Shown: positions 27,458-38,134, counted from the first letter of the stretch. The stretch: DNA of 64,000 nt from Rhodococcus spelaei (GCF_006704125.1 NZ_VIGH01000003.1:372001-436000); one strand, 5' to 3'. Notes: a model not told the origin generated them from the letters alone. A program made the numbers and translations.

Positions 27458-28348
27458 TCAGTGCGCCAGCGCGGCATCGAGGGCCTCGCCGAACGTGTTG
27501 TGGCGGAACGTGAATCCGGCGCCCTCCAGCACGGTGGGCAGCGCTCGCTGGCCCGTCAGTACCGCCTCGTCCGCGAACTCCCCGACCAGTGCACGGACGG
27601 CGAATCCCGGGACGATCCACGGGGTCGGGCGGTGCAGTGCGCGACCGAGGTCCGCCGTGAACGCGGCGTTGGTGAGGGGCGACGGTCCGGTCGAGTTGAC
27701 CGGTCCGTCGACAGTGTCGGTGCGCAGCGCGAACTTGATCGCCTCGAGTTCGTCCTCGAGCGAGATCCAGGACAGGTACTGCCTGCCGCTGCCGAGCCGG
27801 CCGCCGAGGCCCAGTCCGAACAGGGGGCGGAGCCTGCCCAGCAACCCGCCGTGTGGCGACACGACGGTGCCGCTGCGGAGTAGTACCGTGCGGACCCCCG
27901 CGGTACGGGCAGACTCGGTGGCCAGTTCCCAGTCCCGGCAGAGGTCGGCGAGGAACCCGATGCCGAGCGCGCCCGACTCGTCGACGGCGCGGTCCCCGGT
28001 GTCGCCGTAGATGCCGACAGCACTGGCGTTGAGCAGCGTCGGCACCCCGGCCCGGGCAACGCCGTCGGCGACGACGCCGGTCGCGTCGATCCGGCTCTCC
28101 CGCAGGACCTGCTTGTAGTGGGCGGACCAGCGTCGGTCGCCGATGCCCGCCCCGCACAGGTTGACCACCGCGTCGACGTCGGCGAGCGCGCGCAGATCGA
28201 TCTCGCCGTCCGGGGGCGACCAGCTGAACTCGTCGCGGGCGGCGGCGGGCCTGCGCACCAGGCGCCGCACCTCGTGACCGTCGGCGCGCAACGAAGCGAC
28301 GAGCGCTGTCCCGATCAGGCCGGACGAACCGGCGACCGTCACTCGCAT
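27458..28348 (-). CDS. TIGR01777-type NAD-dependent epimerase/dehydratase-like protein
   Basis: A 296-residue protein of the extended SDR superfamily, TIGR01777 (YfcH/SulA-like) group. The Rossmann motif is [12 protein letters not shown] at the N-terminus, followed by [26 protein letters not shown] and [12 protein letters not shown], and a C-terminal DUF1731-like tail ([12 protein letters not shown] and [17 protein letters not shown]). The activity is unknown. Its place between lipB and sucB is conserved with mycobacteria. The ATG at 28348 is used. Palindrome C1 lies 32 bp upstream, between it and sucB. Confidence 0.9.
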   Translation of the reverse strand: MRVTVAGSSGLIGTALVASLRADGHEVRRLVRRPAAARDEFSWSPPDGEIDLRALADVDAVVNLCGAGIGDRRWSAHYKQVLRESRIDATGVVADGVARAGVPTLLNASAVGIYGDTGDRAVDESGALGIGFLADLCRDWELATESARTAGVRTVLLRSGTVVSPHGGLLGRLRPLFGLGLGGRLGSGRQYLSWISLEDELEAIKFALRTDTVDGPVNSTGPSPLTNAAFTADLGRALHRPTPWIVPGFAVRALVGEFADEAVLTGQRALPTVLEGAGFTFRHNTFGEALDAALAH

Positions 28349-28380
28349 GGTCGAACCTCCTCGGGTGGCCGCTCGCCTCC

Positions 28381-28431
28381 GGGTGAAGGGAACCCTCGTT
28401 CGGTCTACCTGGTAGAAGGTTCCCCTCACCC
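28381..28431. repeat. Interspersed palindrome family C, copy 1
   Basis: A 51-bp element with arms GGGTGAAGGGAACC and GGTTCCCCTCACCC around an asymmetric centre CTCGTTCGGTCTACCTGGTA. The second copy at 52555-52604, read on the other strand, keeps both the arms and the centre. It lies between sucB and the TIGR01777 gene, both on the minus strand. Confidence 0.75.
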
Positions 28432-28437
28432 GAACGT

Positions 28438-28473
28438 CGCGGGGGCACCATCAGTATCGATGGTGCCCCCGCG
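28438..28473. terminator. Terminator of sucB
   Basis: CGCGGGGGCACCAT pairs over 14 bp with ATGGTGCCCCCGCG around an 8-nt loop, 15 bp after the sucB stop codon (minus strand) and only 6 bp from palindrome C1. Confidence 0.75.
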
Positions 28474-28487
28474 GGATGGTGCGCGAA

Positions 28488-30215
28488 CTACAGGCCGAGG
28501 TCGGCCTCGAAGGCCGCTTCCTCGAGCCGCTGCTTGATCGTGGTGAGGAACCGACCGGCGTCGGCACCGTCGATCAGGCGGTGGTCGTAGGTCAGCGGCA
28601 GGTAGCACATCGACCGGACGCCGATGGACTCGTTGCCGTTCTCGTCGGTGATCACCATGGGGCGCTTGACGATTGCGCCGGTGCCGAGCATCGCGGCCTG
28701 CGGCGGCACCAGGATCGGGGTGTCGAACAGGGCGCCCTGGCTGCCGATGTTGGTGATCGTGAACGTGCCACCGGCGAGCTCGTCGGGCTTGAGGCCCCCG
28801 GAGCGCGCGCGCTTGGCGATGTCCGCGATCGCACGGGCCAGGCCGGCCAGCGACAGGTCGCCGGCGTTGTGGATCACCGGGGAGAGCAGGCCCTGCTCGG
28901 TGTCCACGGCGATGCCCAGGTGCTCGGCCGCGTGGTAGGTGATCTCCTTGGCGTCCTCGTTGTAGCTGGCGTTGACGTTCGGATGGGCCCCGAGCGCCTC
29001 GACCACGGCCTTGGCGAAGAACGGCAGGAAGGTCAGGTTCACGCCCTCGCGCTCGGCGAACCCGGCCTTGGCCTGGGCGCGCAGGGCGGCGATCTTGGTG
29101 ACGTCGACCTCGAAGGTCTGAGTCAGCTGCGCGGTGGTCTGCAGCGACTCCCGGGTCTTGACCGCCGTGATCTGGCGGATCCGGTTGACCTTCTGGGTGG
29201 TGCCGCGCAGGTTCGCGAGCTCCGGGCGCACGCCTGCGGTGGCGGCGGGCGCTGCGGAGGCCGCGGGGGCTGCCGCGGGGGTGGCGGCCGGTGCCTTCTT
29301 CGCCTCGGCGGCGGCGAGCACGTCCTGCTTGCGGATACGGCCGCCGACGCCGGTGCCGGTGACGGTGGCCAGATCGACATTGTTCTCGGCCGCCAGCTTG
29401 CGGACCAGCGGCGTCACGTACGCACCGGAGTCCGCACCGGTCGACGGAGCCGACGGGGCGGGAGCGGTGGCCGGCGCGGCAGGTGCCGGAGCAGCCGCGG
29501 CCGGGGCGGGTGTGGGGGCCGGTGCCGGTGCGGCGGCGGGTGCCGGAGCAGGCGCCGGGGCGGCCGGGGGAGCGGGCGGCGCGGCGGGAGCCGGGGTACC
29601 CGAACCGATGACGGCGAGCTGACCGCCGACGTCGACGGTGTCGTCCTCCTGTGCGCTGATCTCCAGCAGGATGCCGGCGACGGGGGACGGGATCTCGGTG
29701 TCGACCTTGTCGGTGGAGACCTCGAGCAGTGGCTCGTCGACCGCGACCTCGTCACCGACGGCCTTGAGCCAGCGGGTGACGGTGCCCTCGGTGACCGACT
29801 CGCCGAGCTCCGGCATGGTGACCGGGGTGCCGGTGGCGGGTGCAGCGGCGGCTGCGGGCGCGGGGGCCGGTGCGGCGGCGGGGGCCGGTGCGGCGGTCGG
29901 GACCGGAGCGGCGGCGGGGGCGGGCTCGGGGGTGGCCGCAGGGGCGGCAGGCGCGGGGGCGGCCGCGGGGGCCTCGTCAGCGGAACCGATGATTCCGAGC
30001 TCTCCGCCGATCTCGACGGTGTCGTCCTCCTGGGCCACGATCTTGGTCAGGACACCGGCTGCGGGGGACGGGATCTCGGTGTCGACCTTGTCGGTGGAGA
30101 CCTCGAGCAGTGGCTCGTCGACCGCGACCGTGTCGCCCTCCTGCTTGAGCCACCTCGTGACAGTTCCCTCGGTGACGCTCTCACCGAGAGCTGGCATCTG
30201 GACGGAGAAGGCCAT
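28488..30215 (-). CDS. sucB: 2-oxoacid dehydrogenase E2 component (dihydrolipoyl acyltransferase)
   Basis: A 575-residue E2 subunit. Two tandem lipoyl domains at about residues 1-77 and 122-198 each carry the lipoylated Lys in the [14 protein letters not shown] motif. Long Ala/Pro linkers separate them and lead to the E3/E1-binding domain ([11 protein letters not shown] and [14 protein letters not shown], about 275-315). The C-terminal catalytic domain ends with the [15 protein letters not shown] active-site motif. In Corynebacteriales the homologue DlaT serves pyruvate dehydrogenase and related complexes. Acyl specificity cannot be read from sequence. The start has a GAGGAG Shine-Dalgarno sequence. 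A 277-bp AT-richer divergent region lies upstream. Confidence 0.95.
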   Translation of the reverse strand: MAFSVQMPALGESVTEGTVTRWLKQEGDTVAVDEPLLEVSTDKVDTEIPSPAAGVLTKIVAQEDDTVEIGGELGIIGSADEAPAAAPAPAAPAATPEPAPAAAPVPTAAPAPAAAPAPAPAAAAAPATGTPVTMPELGESVTEGTVTRWLKAVGDEVAVDEPLLEVSTDKVDTEIPSPVAGILLEISAQEDDTVDVGGQLAVIGSGTPAPAAPPAPPAAPAPAPAPAAAPAPAPTPAPAAAAPAPAAPATAPAPSAPSTGADSGAYVTPLVRKLAAENNVDLATVTGTGVGGRIRKQDVLAAAEAKKAPAATPAAAPAASAAPAATAGVRPELANLRGTTQKVNRIRQITAVKTRESLQTTAQLTQTFEVDVTKIAALRAQAKAGFAEREGVNLTFLPFFAKAVVEALGAHPNVNASYNEDAKEITYHAAEHLGIAVDTEQGLLSPVIHNAGDLSLAGLARAIADIAKRARSGGLKPDELAGGTFTITNIGSQGALFDTPILVPPQAAMLGTGAIVKRPMVITDENGNESIGVRSMCYLPLTYDHRLIDGADAGRFLTTIKQRLEEAAFEADLGL

Positions 30216-30492
30216 GCTTTTGACTCCTCGACAGTTGTGTTCGGGTTGTTGAGTTTGTCGACTTGTGGTCGAAATTCATTGTGCAGTTAGTGCAGGTGTC
30301 GGGGAGTCGGATGCGGTCAGGTATTCCCCGACCGAGGCGGCCCGCGACGGTGCTCGTCCATCTTTCCATTGATCGTTTTTCGGCGTCCGATGAGGGGCTG
30401 GTCACATCGTCCTCATTCGGCTCACAGCATCGGCTGGCAAACTCGAAACTGAGACCGGAACAGGTGTCGACGCCGTGTGAGGAGGCAAGGAC

Positions 30493-30822
30493 GTGGGACT
30501 GCTCAGCTGGTTTTCGAAGGGGCCGCGCGGGGAGCGTGACCACGGCGTCGACACCCAGTACCTGGCGAACTGGGTGCGCACCCACGTCGGGGTCGAGGCG
30601 TTCGTGGAGCCACAGACCACGGTCACACCGGTGACGGTGGTGCTGGTCGCGAACGACGGTGAATGGACCCGTCGGGCTGTCGGCGGGGAACGCGGGGCCC
30701 GGAGGCTCGGCGAAGACCTGCACATCCCGGTCTACGACGTCCGTAAGACCGGCTATCCGCAGCGGATGCGGGACCACGACGCGCGCCAGAAGATCCTGCG
30801 TAACCGCGCCCGGGAGGCGTGA
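30493..30822 (+). CDS. Conserved hypothetical protein
   Basis: A 109-residue soluble protein starting at GTG 30493 with a TGAGGAGGCAAGG ribosome-binding region. It has an alpha/beta-like pattern: FVEPQTTVTPVTVVLVANDGEW, then GGERGARRLGEDLHIPVYDVRKTGYPQRM, ending in a basic helix (ARQKILRNRAREA). The family is known to me only as an actinobacterial conserved protein sometimes labelled oxidoreductase. No cofactor motif supports that label. It is divergent from sucB and convergent with pepA. Confidence 0.75.
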   Translation: MGLLSWFSKGPRGERDHGVDTQYLANWVRTHVGVEAFVEPQTTVTPVTVVLVANDGEWTRRAVGGERGARRLGEDLHIPVYDVRKTGYPQRMRDHDARQKILRNRAREA

Positions 30823-30837
30823 GCAGCTCCGCTGCCC

Positions 30838-30877
30838 GTGCGCGCCGTGCACCCCGGTGAGGGTGCACGGCGCGCAC
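30838..30877. repeat. Interspersed palindrome family A, copy 3 (convergent gap)
   Basis: A 40-bp palindrome with arms GTGCGCGCCGTGCACCC and their complement around a cggtga centre. It is preceded by the GGCAGC-tcc-GCTGCC-like mini-hairpin and followed by GGGG-tcag-CCCC at the pepA stop. It occupies the whole 61-bp gap between the convergent genes. Confidence 0.8.
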
Positions 30878-30883
30878 AAGGGG

Positions 30884-32398
30884 TCAGCCCCTCTCGTCGA
30901 TGTCCTCGAGGACGCTGATCATGGTCCGCACCGGAACGCCGGTGCCGCCCTTGCCGGTGTAGCCGAACGGGCCGCCGGTGTTGTAGGACGGGCCCGCGAC
31001 GTCGATGTGCGCCCACTGGACGCCCTCGGCGACGAATTCCTTCAGGAAGATCGCGGCCGCGAGCATGCCGCCCCACCGGTGCGGGGTCACGTTCGCCAGG
31101 TCCGCGACCTTCGAGTTCAGGTCGCCGCGCAACTCGCGGGGCAGCGGCATCGCCCACGCGTTCTCGCCGATCTCCTGGGAGATGCGGGCGACGCGGTCGC
31201 GGAACTCGTCGGTGCCCATCACACCGGGGGTGCGATTGCCGAGCGCGACCATCTGTGCGCCGGTGAGGGTTGCGGTGTCGATCAGGTAGTCGGGGTTCTG
31301 CTCGCAGGCCTTGACGATGGCGTCGGCGAGGATCAGCCGGCCCTCGGCGTCGGTGTTGATCACCTCGACCGTGGTGCCGCCGTACTGGGTGAGCACGTCA
31401 CCGGGCCGCTGAGCGGTCGACGAGGGCATGTTCTCGGCCATCGGCGCGTATGCGTCGACGGCGACCTTCAGCCCGAGCTTTGCCGCGAGCACGACCGTCG
31501 CGATGACGGCCGCGGCGCCGCCCATGTCGGAGGTCATGTTCTCCATGCCCGCGGCCGGCTTGATGGAGATGCCGCCGGTGTCGAACGTGACGCCCTTGCC
31601 GACGAGGGCGACCTTCTTGGGAGAGCGGCCGGTGCCCGCGTGGGTCAGCCGCACCAGGCGGGGCTGACGCGAGGAGCCCTTGCCGACGCCGAGGATGCCG
31701 CCGTACCCGCCCTTGGCGAGCGCCTTCTCGTCGAGGATCTGGACCTTCAGCCCGGCCGCGGTGCCCAATTCCTTGGCGCGGGCGGCGAACTCCTCGGGGT
31801 AGAGGTGGCTCGGCGGGGTGTTCACGAACTCGCGGGCGACGGCGACGGCCTCGGCGACGGCGGCCGAACGCGTCAGGGTGTTCTTCGCCGCGGCGGTGCG
31901 CGGCGCGGACACCAGCAACTCGACTCGGCCGAGCGGCTTACCGTTCGCGCCCGGCGCGGACTTCGCCTTGAACTCGGTGAAGGTGTACGCGCCGAGGTAG
32001 AAGCCCTCGGCGGCCGCGCCCAGGTCGATCGTCGACAGGGTCGTCGCGGCGACGGCGGTCCCGGCGAGGGCGCGGGCGGCCGCGCCGGCCGACTCGCGGA
32101 CCTGCTCGGCGTCGACGGCGTCCGGTGCGCCGAGACCGACCGCGAGCACGCTCGACACGGTGAGACCGGCCGGCGCGGGAATCCGGGTGATCTCCTCGGC
32201 CTTGCCGGTCGCGCCCACCGCGACCAGCCCGGCGAGCACGGCCTCGGCGGTCGCGTCGTCGAGCACGTCGCCGACCGACGCCTCGGGGCCGTCCGGACCG
32301 GTGGTCAGGCCGATGACGAGGACGTCGACGCGCTTGGCGACCGAGCCCGCGAGGACGAGCTCGGGGCCGAGCGGCGAGTCGGACTTGGCAGGGCTCAC
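30884..32398 (-). CDS. pepA: Leucyl aminopeptidase (M17)
   Basis: A 504-residue cytosolic zinc aminopeptidase. The C-terminal catalytic domain has [16 protein letters not shown] (Lys and Asp ligands), SDMGGAAAV and the family signature [10 protein letters not shown] near residue 348, followed by DTATLTGAQ. The N-terminal regulatory domain (residues 1-170) is Ala-rich and less conserved. It removes N-terminal residues, often Leu, in peptide turnover. The gene is divergent from gcvT across 161 bp. Confidence 0.96.
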   Translation of the reverse strand: MSPAKSDSPLGPELVLAGSVAKRVDVLVIGLTTGPDGPEASVGDVLDDATAEAVLAGLVAVGATGKAEEITRIPAPAGLTVSSVLAVGLGAPDAVDAEQVRESAGAAARALAGTAVAATTLSTIDLGAAAEGFYLGAYTFTEFKAKSAPGANGKPLGRVELLVSAPRTAAAKNTLTRSAAVAEAVAVAREFVNTPPSHLYPEEFAARAKELGTAAGLKVQILDEKALAKGGYGGILGVGKGSSRQPRLVRLTHAGTGRSPKKVALVGKGVTFDTGGISIKPAAGMENMTSDMGGAAAVIATVVLAAKLGLKVAVDAYAPMAENMPSSTAQRPGDVLTQYGGTTVEVINTDAEGRLILADAIVKACEQNPDYLIDTATLTGAQMVALGNRTPGVMGTDEFRDRVARISQEIGENAWAMPLPRELRGDLNSKVADLANVTPHRWGGMLAAAIFLKEFVAEGVQWAHIDVAGPSYNTGGPFGYTGKGGTGVPVRTMISVLEDIDERG

Positions 32399-32559
32399 TG
32401 TGTACTCCTGAAATGTCGGTGATCGGTTGCCCGCAACTGTAGTTCGGTCCCTTGCGCCGGGGGGGACGCTCGGCGGGCGTGTACCCGCGGTGTCGGTACG
32501 GGTGGACCTCGTGGTTCGGATGAGCCGACCCGGTTCGACGTCGACTAGCGTGGTGCCCC

Positions 32560-33660
32560 ATGAGCGATGCGGAACTCCAGCAGGGACCCCTCCATGCCGT
32601 GCACACCGAGCTCGGCGCCACGTTCGCCCCGTTCGGTGGCTGGCAGATGCCGGTGTCCTACGCGGGTGTGGTGGCCGAGCACACCGCGGTCCGGGAGGCG
32701 GTCGGTGTGTTCGACGTCAGCCACCTCGGCAAGGCGCTGGTGGCCGGGCCCGGCGCCGCGGAGTTCGTGAACGCCTCGCTGACAAACGATCTCGGCAAGA
32801 TCGGACCCGGGCAGGCGCAGTACACGCTGTGCGCCACCGAGTCCGGTGGGGTGGTCGACGACCTGATCGCCTACTACGTCAGCGACGACGAGGTGTTCCT
32901 CGTGCCCAACGCGGCGAACACCGCGGCCGTGGTTGCCGAGTTGGCCGCCCGCGCGCCGGCCGGGGTGAGTGTGACCGATCAGCACCGGGACTTCGCGGTG
33001 CTGGCGGTCCAGGGCCCGAAGTCAGCGGAAATCCTTGCCGTGCTTGGCCTTCCGACCGACATGGACTACATGGCGTTCGCCGACGCGAGCGTGGGTGGCA
33101 CGCCGGTGCGGGTGTGCCGAACCGGCTACACCGGCGAGCACGGCTACGAGTTGCTGCCCACCTGGGACGGTGCGGAGGCGGTGTTCCGGGCGCTGGTGAC
33201 GGCGGTCCGGGCGGCCGGCGGCGAGGTCGCGGGCCTCGGCGCCCGCGACACCCTGCGCACCGAGGCGGGTTACCCCCTCCACGGTCACGAACTGTCGACG
33301 GAGATCTCGCCGTTGCAGGCTCGGTGCGGGTGGGCGATCGGGTGGCGTAAGCCGCAGTTCTGGGGTCGCGAGGCGTTGCTCGCGGAGAAGGAGGCCGGTC
33401 CGGGCCGCAAGATGTGGGGCATCAAGGCGCTCGACCGCGGCGTCCTGCGCCAGGGCCAGTCGGTGCTCCGTGACGGTGCGCCGGTCGGCGAGACCACCTC
33501 GGGCACCTTCTCGCCGACCCTCAAGGTGGGTATCGCGTTGGCGTTGATCGACACCGATTCGGGAATCGCAGCGGGCGACCAGGTCGAGGTCGACGTGCGC
33601 GGGCGCGCGCTGCGGTGCGAGGTGGTCACGCCGCCGTTCGTGCCGCTGCACACCAAGTGA
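32560..33660 (+). CDS. gcvT: Glycine cleavage system T protein (aminomethyltransferase)
   Basis: A 366-residue tetrahydrofolate-dependent enzyme. Motifs include FDVSHLGK, the THF-binding Asp region [55 protein letters not shown] and [17 protein letters not shown]. It releases the methylamine group carried by lipoyl-GcvH to THF. No gcvP or gcvH gene is in the window. A TAGCGT hexamer 8 nt before the ATG suggests a leaderless or very short leader. I see no glycine riboswitch upstream. Confidence 0.95.
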   Translation: MSDAELQQGPLHAVHTELGATFAPFGGWQMPVSYAGVVAEHTAVREAVGVFDVSHLGKALVAGPGAAEFVNASLTNDLGKIGPGQAQYTLCATESGGVVDDLIAYYVSDDEVFLVPNAANTAAVVAELAARAPAGVSVTDQHRDFAVLAVQGPKSAEILAVLGLPTDMDYMAFADASVGGTPVRVCRTGYTGEHGYELLPTWDGAEAVFRALVTAVRAAGGEVAGLGARDTLRTEAGYPLHGHELSTEISPLQARCGWAIGWRKPQFWGREALLAEKEAGPGRKMWGIKALDRGVLRQGQSVLRDGAPVGETTSGTFSPTLKVGIALALIDTDSGIAAGDQVEVDVRGRALRCEVVTPPFVPLHTK

Positions 33661-33731
33661 CCGTGACCCGGGGCGAGTGACGTGGTGCACCGAATCGTCC
33701 GGTGGCGAAAAGTCGTGCGCAGTGCGTTCGA

Positions 33732-33737
33732 TAGGAT
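33732..33737 (+). promoter_or_regulatory. Putative -10 element of ilvE
   Basis: TAGGAT ends 6 nt before the ATG at 33744, with no Shine-Dalgarno sequence. This fits a leaderless transcript independent of gcvT, 83 bp upstream. Confidence 0.5.
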
Positions 33738-33743
33738 CGCGGC

Positions 33744-34847
33744 ATGACTGGTGTCCTCGAATTCACGCGTGTCCCGCATCCCTCGCCCGCCTCCGAGGCG
33801 GAGCGAGCGCAGGTGCTGGCGTCGCCGGGATTCGGGAAGTTCTTCACCGACCACATGGTGACGATCGACTACACCGAGGGTGAGGGCTGGCACGACGCCA
33901 CCGTGCAGCCCTACGGTCCGCTCACGCTCGACCCGGCGTCGATGGTGCTGCACTACGGGCAGGCGATCTTCGAGGGACTCAAGGCGTACCGGCAGCAGGA
34001 CGGCACCATCTCCTCCTTCCGGGTCGGGGCCAACGCCGAGCGGCTGCGCACCTCCGCGCGCCGGTTGGAGATGCCGGAGCTTCCCGAGGAGCTGTTCCTG
34101 CGCTCGATCACCGAGCTGCTCGCCGTGGACAAGGACTGGGTGCCCGCGGCCGGTGGCGAGGACGCGCTGTACATCCGGCCGTTCATGATCGCCACCGAGG
34201 TGGGTCTCGGGGTCCGCCCGGCGAACCGGTACCGCTACCTGCTCATCGCCTCGCCGGCGGGCGCGTACTTCCCGCAGGGCGTCAAGCCGGTGAGCGTCTG
34301 GCTCTCGACCGAGTACGTGCGCGCCGCCCCGGGCGGCACCGGCGCGGCGAAGTTCGCGGGCAACTACGCCGCGTCGCTGGTTGCACAGGCGCAGGCCGCC
34401 GACGAGGGCTGCGACCAGGTGGTGTGGCTGGACGCGATCGAGCGGAGGTACGTCGAGGAGATGGGCGGGATGAACCTGTTCTTCGTCTTCGGTTCCGGTC
34501 CGGACGCGAAGCTGGTCACTCCCGAGCTGTCCGGCTCGCTGTTGCCCGGCATCACCCGCGACTCGCTGCTCACGCTCGCGGCCGATGCCGGCTTCGCGGT
34601 CGAGGAGCGCAAGATCAGCACCGACGAGTGGCGCGAGAAGGCGGCCTCCGGCGAGATCACCGAGGTCTTCGCCTGTGGCACCGCCGCCGTGATCACCCCC
34701 GTCGGCCGGGTCAAGTCCGCCACCGGCGAGTTCAGCATCGGGGGCGGCGAGCCCGGCGAGGTGACGATGGCCCTGCGCGACACGCTCACCGGCATCCAGC
34801 GCGGCACCTTCGCCGACACCCACGGGTGGATGAGCACGCTGGCCTGA
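33744..34847 (+). CDS. ilvE: Branched-chain amino acid aminotransferase
   Basis: A 367-residue fold-type IV PLP enzyme that does the last step of Leu, Ile and Val synthesis and the first of their degradation. Landmarks are [28 protein letters not shown], the PLP Lys in [24 protein letters not shown] and [12 protein letters not shown]. It lies downstream of gcvT with its own -10-like element. A strong terminator follows. Confidence 0.96.
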   Translation: MTGVLEFTRVPHPSPASEAERAQVLASPGFGKFFTDHMVTIDYTEGEGWHDATVQPYGPLTLDPASMVLHYGQAIFEGLKAYRQQDGTISSFRVGANAERLRTSARRLEMPELPEELFLRSITELLAVDKDWVPAAGGEDALYIRPFMIATEVGLGVRPANRYRYLLIASPAGAYFPQGVKPVSVWLSTEYVRAAPGGTGAAKFAGNYAASLVAQAQAADEGCDQVVWLDAIERRYVEEMGGMNLFFVFGSGPDAKLVTPELSGSLLPGITRDSLLTLAADAGFAVEERKISTDEWREKAASGEITEVFACGTAAVITPVGRVKSATGEFSIGGGEPGEVTMALRDTLTGIQRGTFADTHGWMSTLA

Positions 34848-34860
34848 TCGACGCATCGAT

Positions 34861-34893
34861 TGCGGCCCACGGCCTCGACGGTCGTGGGCCGCA
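34861..34893. terminator. Intrinsic terminator after ilvE
   Basis: TGCGGCCCACG pairs with CGTGGGCCGCA (11 bp) and is followed by GTCGTTT. The 14-nt word CAGTCGTTTCCGG is directly repeated 19 bp later (about 34892 and 34911), so the T-rich tail is duplicated. It also lies between convergent ilvE and cobS. Confidence 0.75.
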
Positions 34894-34936
34894 GTCGTTT
34901 CCGGCGTCGGCAGTCGTTTCCGGGATCGCTCGGGGC

Positions 34937-35707
34937 TCAGCCGCCGACCAGCAGGCCCACCGCGGCGACCGTCACGCCGACCTCGACCGACGCGCCGAGC
35001 ACATCCCCGGTGATGCCGCCGAACCGGCGCGCGCAATGCCGGGTCAGCGCGACGGTCAGGGCGAGGGCAATGACGACCACGACCGGACCCTGCCACCAGC
35101 GTCCGGGCACCGACCAGGCCGATGCGGTCAGCAGTGCGAGCGACCACAGGGCGCACGCCCAACGCCCCTGACTGTCGGCGACCAACGCGCCGAACCCGGT
35201 GGCGGAGGCGGCGGGCACGCCGCGTCGGCTGGTCAGCACGACCGCCACCCGACCGGCGGCCACCGCGAGGACGACCGCAACCCACTGACCCGAGTTCGCC
35301 AGCGCGCCGAACGAAAGTGTTTGTGCGCCAATACAGACCACCAGTGCAACCACACCGAACGGGCCGACGCCACCGCCGCGCATCACCTCGAGGGCACGCT
35401 CGGGCGGGCCGTAGCACCCGAGGCCGTCGACGGTGTCCGCGAGTCCGTCGACGTGCATACCGCGGGTCAGCAGGGCCAGTGTCGCGACGACGAGCAGGCC
35501 GGCGAGTGCCGGGTCCAGGGTGGCGCGCAGCAGCACCCAGAGCAGACCGGTGGCGACCAGTCCGAGCAGCAGGCCGACCAGTGGGGTCGCGGCGATCGCC
35601 CGACGTCCCGCGGTGCGGTCGATCGCCGGACCGCCCGGCCGGTGCAGGCCGGGAACCACGGTCAGCCAGGACAGCGCGAGCCGGCAGCCGTCGAGTGCGG
35701 CGCGCAC
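34937..35707 (-). CDS. cobS: Cobalamin-5'-phosphate synthase
   Basis: A 256-residue integral membrane enzyme that joins adenosylcobinamide-GDP to alpha-ribazole or its phosphate. Hydrophobic segments are interrupted by the family motif RGMHVDGLADTVDGLGCYG with the catalytic acidic residues, RALEVMRGGGVGPFG and RRFGGITGDVLGA. The GTG at 35707 starts 2 nt after the cobT stop, and a CTG overlapping that stop is also in frame. It is the last gene of cobU-cobT-cobS. Confidence 0.93.
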   Translation of the reverse strand: MRAALDGCRLALSWLTVVPGLHRPGGPAIDRTAGRRAIAATPLVGLLLGLVATGLLWVLLRATLDPALAGLLVVATLALLTRGMHVDGLADTVDGLGCYGPPERALEVMRGGGVGPFGVVALVVCIGAQTLSFGALANSGQWVAVVLAVAAGRVAVVLTSRRGVPAASATGFGALVADSQGRWACALWSLALLTASAWSVPGRWWQGPVVVVIALALTVALTRHCARRFGGITGDVLGASVEVGVTVAAVGLLVGG

Positions 35708-35709
35708 CG

Positions 35710-36795
35710 TCAGTCCGTGGCCGGGGTCTCGACGTCGGCGTCCTCGCCGGTGCTCACGCCGGCGTCGGCGAACGTCGCCATGTTCGCCAGCGTGGTCACC
35801 GCGCCCTGCAGGACGGGCAGCGCGGCGAGCGCTCCCGAGCCTTCGCCGAGGCGCATGCCCAGGTCCAGGATCGGCACCAGGTGCAGTCGTTGCAGGGCCA
35901 CCGCATGAGCGGGCTCGGTGGACTTGTGGCCTGCGACCCACCACTCCCGGGCGCCGGGGGCGAGCTCCTCGGCGACCATGGCCGCCGCGGTCACCACCAC
36001 GCCGTCGAGGATCACCGGCGTCTTGCGCAGCGCGGCCTGTGCGAGGAAGCCGGCCATCGCGGCCAGGTCGGCGCCGCCGCCGACCCGCAGCAGGGCGACC
36101 GGGTCCGCGACCACCGGCCGCACCCGGCGCATCGCGTCGCGGATCGCGGCGGTCTTGCGGGCCCAGCCGGCATCGTCGACGCCGGTGCCGCGGCCCACCG
36201 CGGCGACCGGCTCGGTGTCGGTGAGGGAGGCGATCAGCACGGTCGCGGGCGTGGTGTTGCCGATGCCCATCTCGCCGGCGATCAGCAGGTCCGCCCCGGA
36301 GTCGACCTCCTCGTCGGCGATGGCCCGGCCGGCCGCGATCGCGCGCGCCACCTCGTCCTCGGTGAGGGCGTCCTCGCGGTCGATGGATCCGCTCGACCGC
36401 CGCACCTTGTGGGTGGAGACGGCAGGGTCGGTGTCCGCGTCGACGGCGATGTCCGCCACCCGCACGCTCGCGCCGGTGGTCGTGGCCAGCGCGTTCACCG
36501 CGGCGCCGCCGGCGAGGAAGTTCGCCACCATCTGCGCCGTGACCTCGGCCGGGTACGCGGACACGCCGTGGCGTGCGACGCCGTGGTCGCCGGCGAAGAC
36601 CACCACCCGGGGCCGGGTGAACAGCGCCGGCGGGCACTGGCCCTGACAGGCGGCCACCCATCCGCCGAGCGTCTCGAGCCGACCGAGCGAGCCCGTGGGC
36701 TTGGTCAGCTGCGCCTGTCGAGCGTCCGCGGCGGCCCGGGCAGCGGCGTCGGGAGGCGTGATCGCGTCAAAGATGACGTCGGGTTCGCTTGTCAC
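35710..36795 (-). CDS. cobT: Nicotinate-nucleotide:dimethylbenzimidazole phosphoribosyltransferase
   Basis: A 361-residue enzyme that makes alpha-ribazole phosphate. Family blocks are [58 protein letters not shown] and the catalytic Glu region [12 protein letters not shown]. The start GTG 36795 has a GAAAGG Shine-Dalgarno sequence. The C-terminal 20 residues ([14 protein letters not shown]) are an acidic extension. It couples directly to cobS. Confidence 0.95.
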   Translation of the reverse strand: MTSEPDVIFDAITPPDAAARAAADARQAQLTKPTGSLGRLETLGGWVAACQGQCPPALFTRPRVVVFAGDHGVARHGVSAYPAEVTAQMVANFLAGGAAVNALATTTGASVRVADIAVDADTDPAVSTHKVRRSSGSIDREDALTEDEVARAIAAGRAIADEEVDSGADLLIAGEMGIGNTTPATVLIASLTDTEPVAAVGRGTGVDDAGWARKTAAIRDAMRRVRPVVADPVALLRVGGGADLAAMAGFLAQAALRKTPVILDGVVVTAAAMVAEELAPGAREWWVAGHKSTEPAHAVALQRLHLVPILDLGMRLGEGSGALAALPVLQGAVTTLANMATFADAGVSTGEDADVETPATD

Positions 36796-36827
36796 AGTGG
36801 GCCTTTCGGTGCAGATGTCGACATTGG

Positions 36828-37373
36828 TCACTTGAGCTTCATTGCCAGGCCCGCCACCACGAGCAGGACCTCGTCGCAGACCCCCGCGAGGCGGCCGTTC
36901 AGCGCGCCGATCTCGTCGCGGAACAATCGCCCCGAGCGGGTCTCCGGGATCACGCCGAGGCCGACCTCGGGGCTGACGAGCACGAGTCTGCCCGGGTATC
37001 CGGCGACCGCGTCGACCAGGTCGTCGCAGCGCGGACCGAGGGTGCCTCGAGGCAACTCCCACGCCTGCGCGGCGTCCATCTCGGCGGTGAGCCAGGTGCC
37101 CAGGTCGTCGACGAGGGTCGGGCCGTCGCCGGAGCTCAGGATCTCGGCGAGGCCGGGCCCGGACGCGCTCTCGACCGTGCTCCAGCGAGACGGTCGACGG
37201 ACGCGGTGCTCACGGATGCGGTCGGTCCAGTCGGGGTCGCCCGGGTCCAGGCGGGCGGTCGCGACGTAGCGCACGGCGGCGTCGGCGGGCATCAGGGCCT
37301 CCGCGTGCCCGGACTTGCCGGAGCGGGCCCCGCCGAGCACCAGGGTGCGGGTGGGTGCGGCGGGGGAGGACAC
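36828..37373 (-). CDS. cobU: Adenosylcobinamide kinase/guanylyltransferase
   Basis: A 181-residue bifunctional enzyme. The P-loop GGARSGKS is at residues 14-21, followed by YVATAR, the HRxxRP-type segment [10 protein letters not shown] (guanylylated His region), LVDDLGTWL and [27 protein letters not shown]. It phosphorylates adenosylcobinamide and transfers GMP. It is the first gene of the cob cluster. No cobalamin riboswitch is seen in the roughly 90 bp upstream, which is filled by a terminator hairpin. Confidence 0.95.
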   Translation of the reverse strand: MSSPAAPTRTLVLGGARSGKSGHAEALMPADAAVRYVATARLDPGDPDWTDRIREHRVRRPSRWSTVESASGPGLAEILSSGDGPTLVDDLGTWLTAEMDAAQAWELPRGTLGPRCDDLVDAVAGYPGRLVLVSPEVGLGVIPETRSGRLFRDEIGALNGRLAGVCDEVLLVVAGLAMKLK

Positions 37374-37415
37374 GGGCTAGACGCTACCAACGGCCGCGGG
37401 GCGGGACGCGAGACG

Positions 37416-37453
37416 CCGAACGCCGCACCGCCTTTCAGCGATGCGGCGTTCGG
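37416..37453. terminator. Terminator of DUF3043 gene
   Basis: CCGAACGCCGCA pairs with TGCGGCGTTCGG (12 bp). It lies 12 bp downstream of the DUF3043 stop on the minus strand. Confidence 0.75.
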
Positions 37454-37465
37454 TGGATTTCCGCG

Positions 37466-38122
37466 TCAGACGGCGTCGCCGGGGGAGACCCGCGGCTGCG
37501 GCGCCCGCATCTTGCGGATCTGCGAGGCCCGCACGAACGCGTACCAGCCGAGCTTGAATCCGCCGTCGATGCTGTCGGGGTAGCGCTCGCGCACCTGCCG
37601 GTTGATCCGGCGGCCCATCAGGTAACCCTCGACCAACATGAACAGCATCATGATCAGCATCGCGAGCGTGACGATGGCCTGGATCGCCGGGTTGAGGAAC
37701 ATCGCCAGGATCAGCAGGATCGCCAACGGCATGAACAACCCCACCAGGTGGCGCCGCGAGTCGACGAGGTCGCGAACGTCGGCGCGCACCGGACCCTTGT
37801 CGCGGGGCAGCAGGTACTTGTCCTCGCCCGCGAGCATCCGCGCCCGACGGTCCGCGGCGTCGGCGCGACGCTCGACCGAGGCCTGCTTGCGATCCTCCTT
37901 GGAGCCGCGGGTCTGCTTGCGGCGGTCGCGCGCCTCCTTGGCCGTCAGCGGGGCGGGCGCGACGGGGCCGCGGCGCCTGCCCTCGGCCTCGCGGCGACTG
38001 GGCGTCGGGCGTCCCTTGCCTGCCGTCTCGGCGGACGGCGACGGCTCGACGGCAGTCGACTCGACGACCTCGTGGTCCCCGTTGTCGGAATTGTCGGCGT
38101 TTCCTCGGCGCAGCAGCTTCAC
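37466..38122 (-). CDS. DUF3043 membrane protein
   Basis: A 218-residue protein with a long charged N-terminus (residues 1-105, rich in Arg, Glu and Lys, ending [11 protein letters not shown]-like), then [29 protein letters not shown], two membrane helices (about 145-190) and a basic C-terminus. This is the DUF3043 family of Actinobacteria (M. tuberculosis Rv2206 position). Function unknown. Start GTG 38122 with TAGCCT 6 nt upstream. It is divergent from the glycerate kinase gene. Confidence 0.9.
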   Translation of the reverse strand: MKLLRRGNADNSDNGDHEVVESTAVEPSPSAETAGKGRPTPSRREAEGRRRGPVAPAPLTAKEARDRRKQTRGSKEDRKQASVERRADAADRRARMLAGEDKYLLPRDKGPVRADVRDLVDSRRHLVGLFMPLAILLILAMFLNPAIQAIVTLAMLIMMLFMLVEGYLMGRRINRQVRERYPDSIDGGFKLGWYAFVRASQIRKMRAPQPRVSPGDAV

Positions 38123-38128
38123 CCCACC

Positions 38129-38134
38129 AGGCTA
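38129..38134 (-). promoter_or_regulatory. Putative -10 element of DUF3043 gene
   Basis: TAGCCT on the minus strand ends 6 nt before GTG 38122, a leaderless layout. Confidence 0.45.

Noticed and set aside
25095-28010. 971-codon plus-strand open frame opposite DUF4191-lipA-lipB
   Set aside because: The complementary strand encodes four recognisable proteins with all motifs. This frame is an antisense shadow.
30216-30492. Extra gene in the AT-richer gap between sucB and the 109-residue protein gene
   Set aside because: Open frames exist on both strands, but none has a ribosome-binding site or recognisable protein pattern. It is more likely a divergent promoter region.
32399-32559. Glycine riboswitch before gcvT
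   Set aside because: No tandem GGAGAG/CUGA-type aptamer boxes are found in this 161-bp divergent gap.
37374-37465. Cobalamin riboswitch before cobU
   Set aside because: The about 90-bp gap holds only the DUF3043 terminator hairpin. No B12 box or T-loop-like core is seen.
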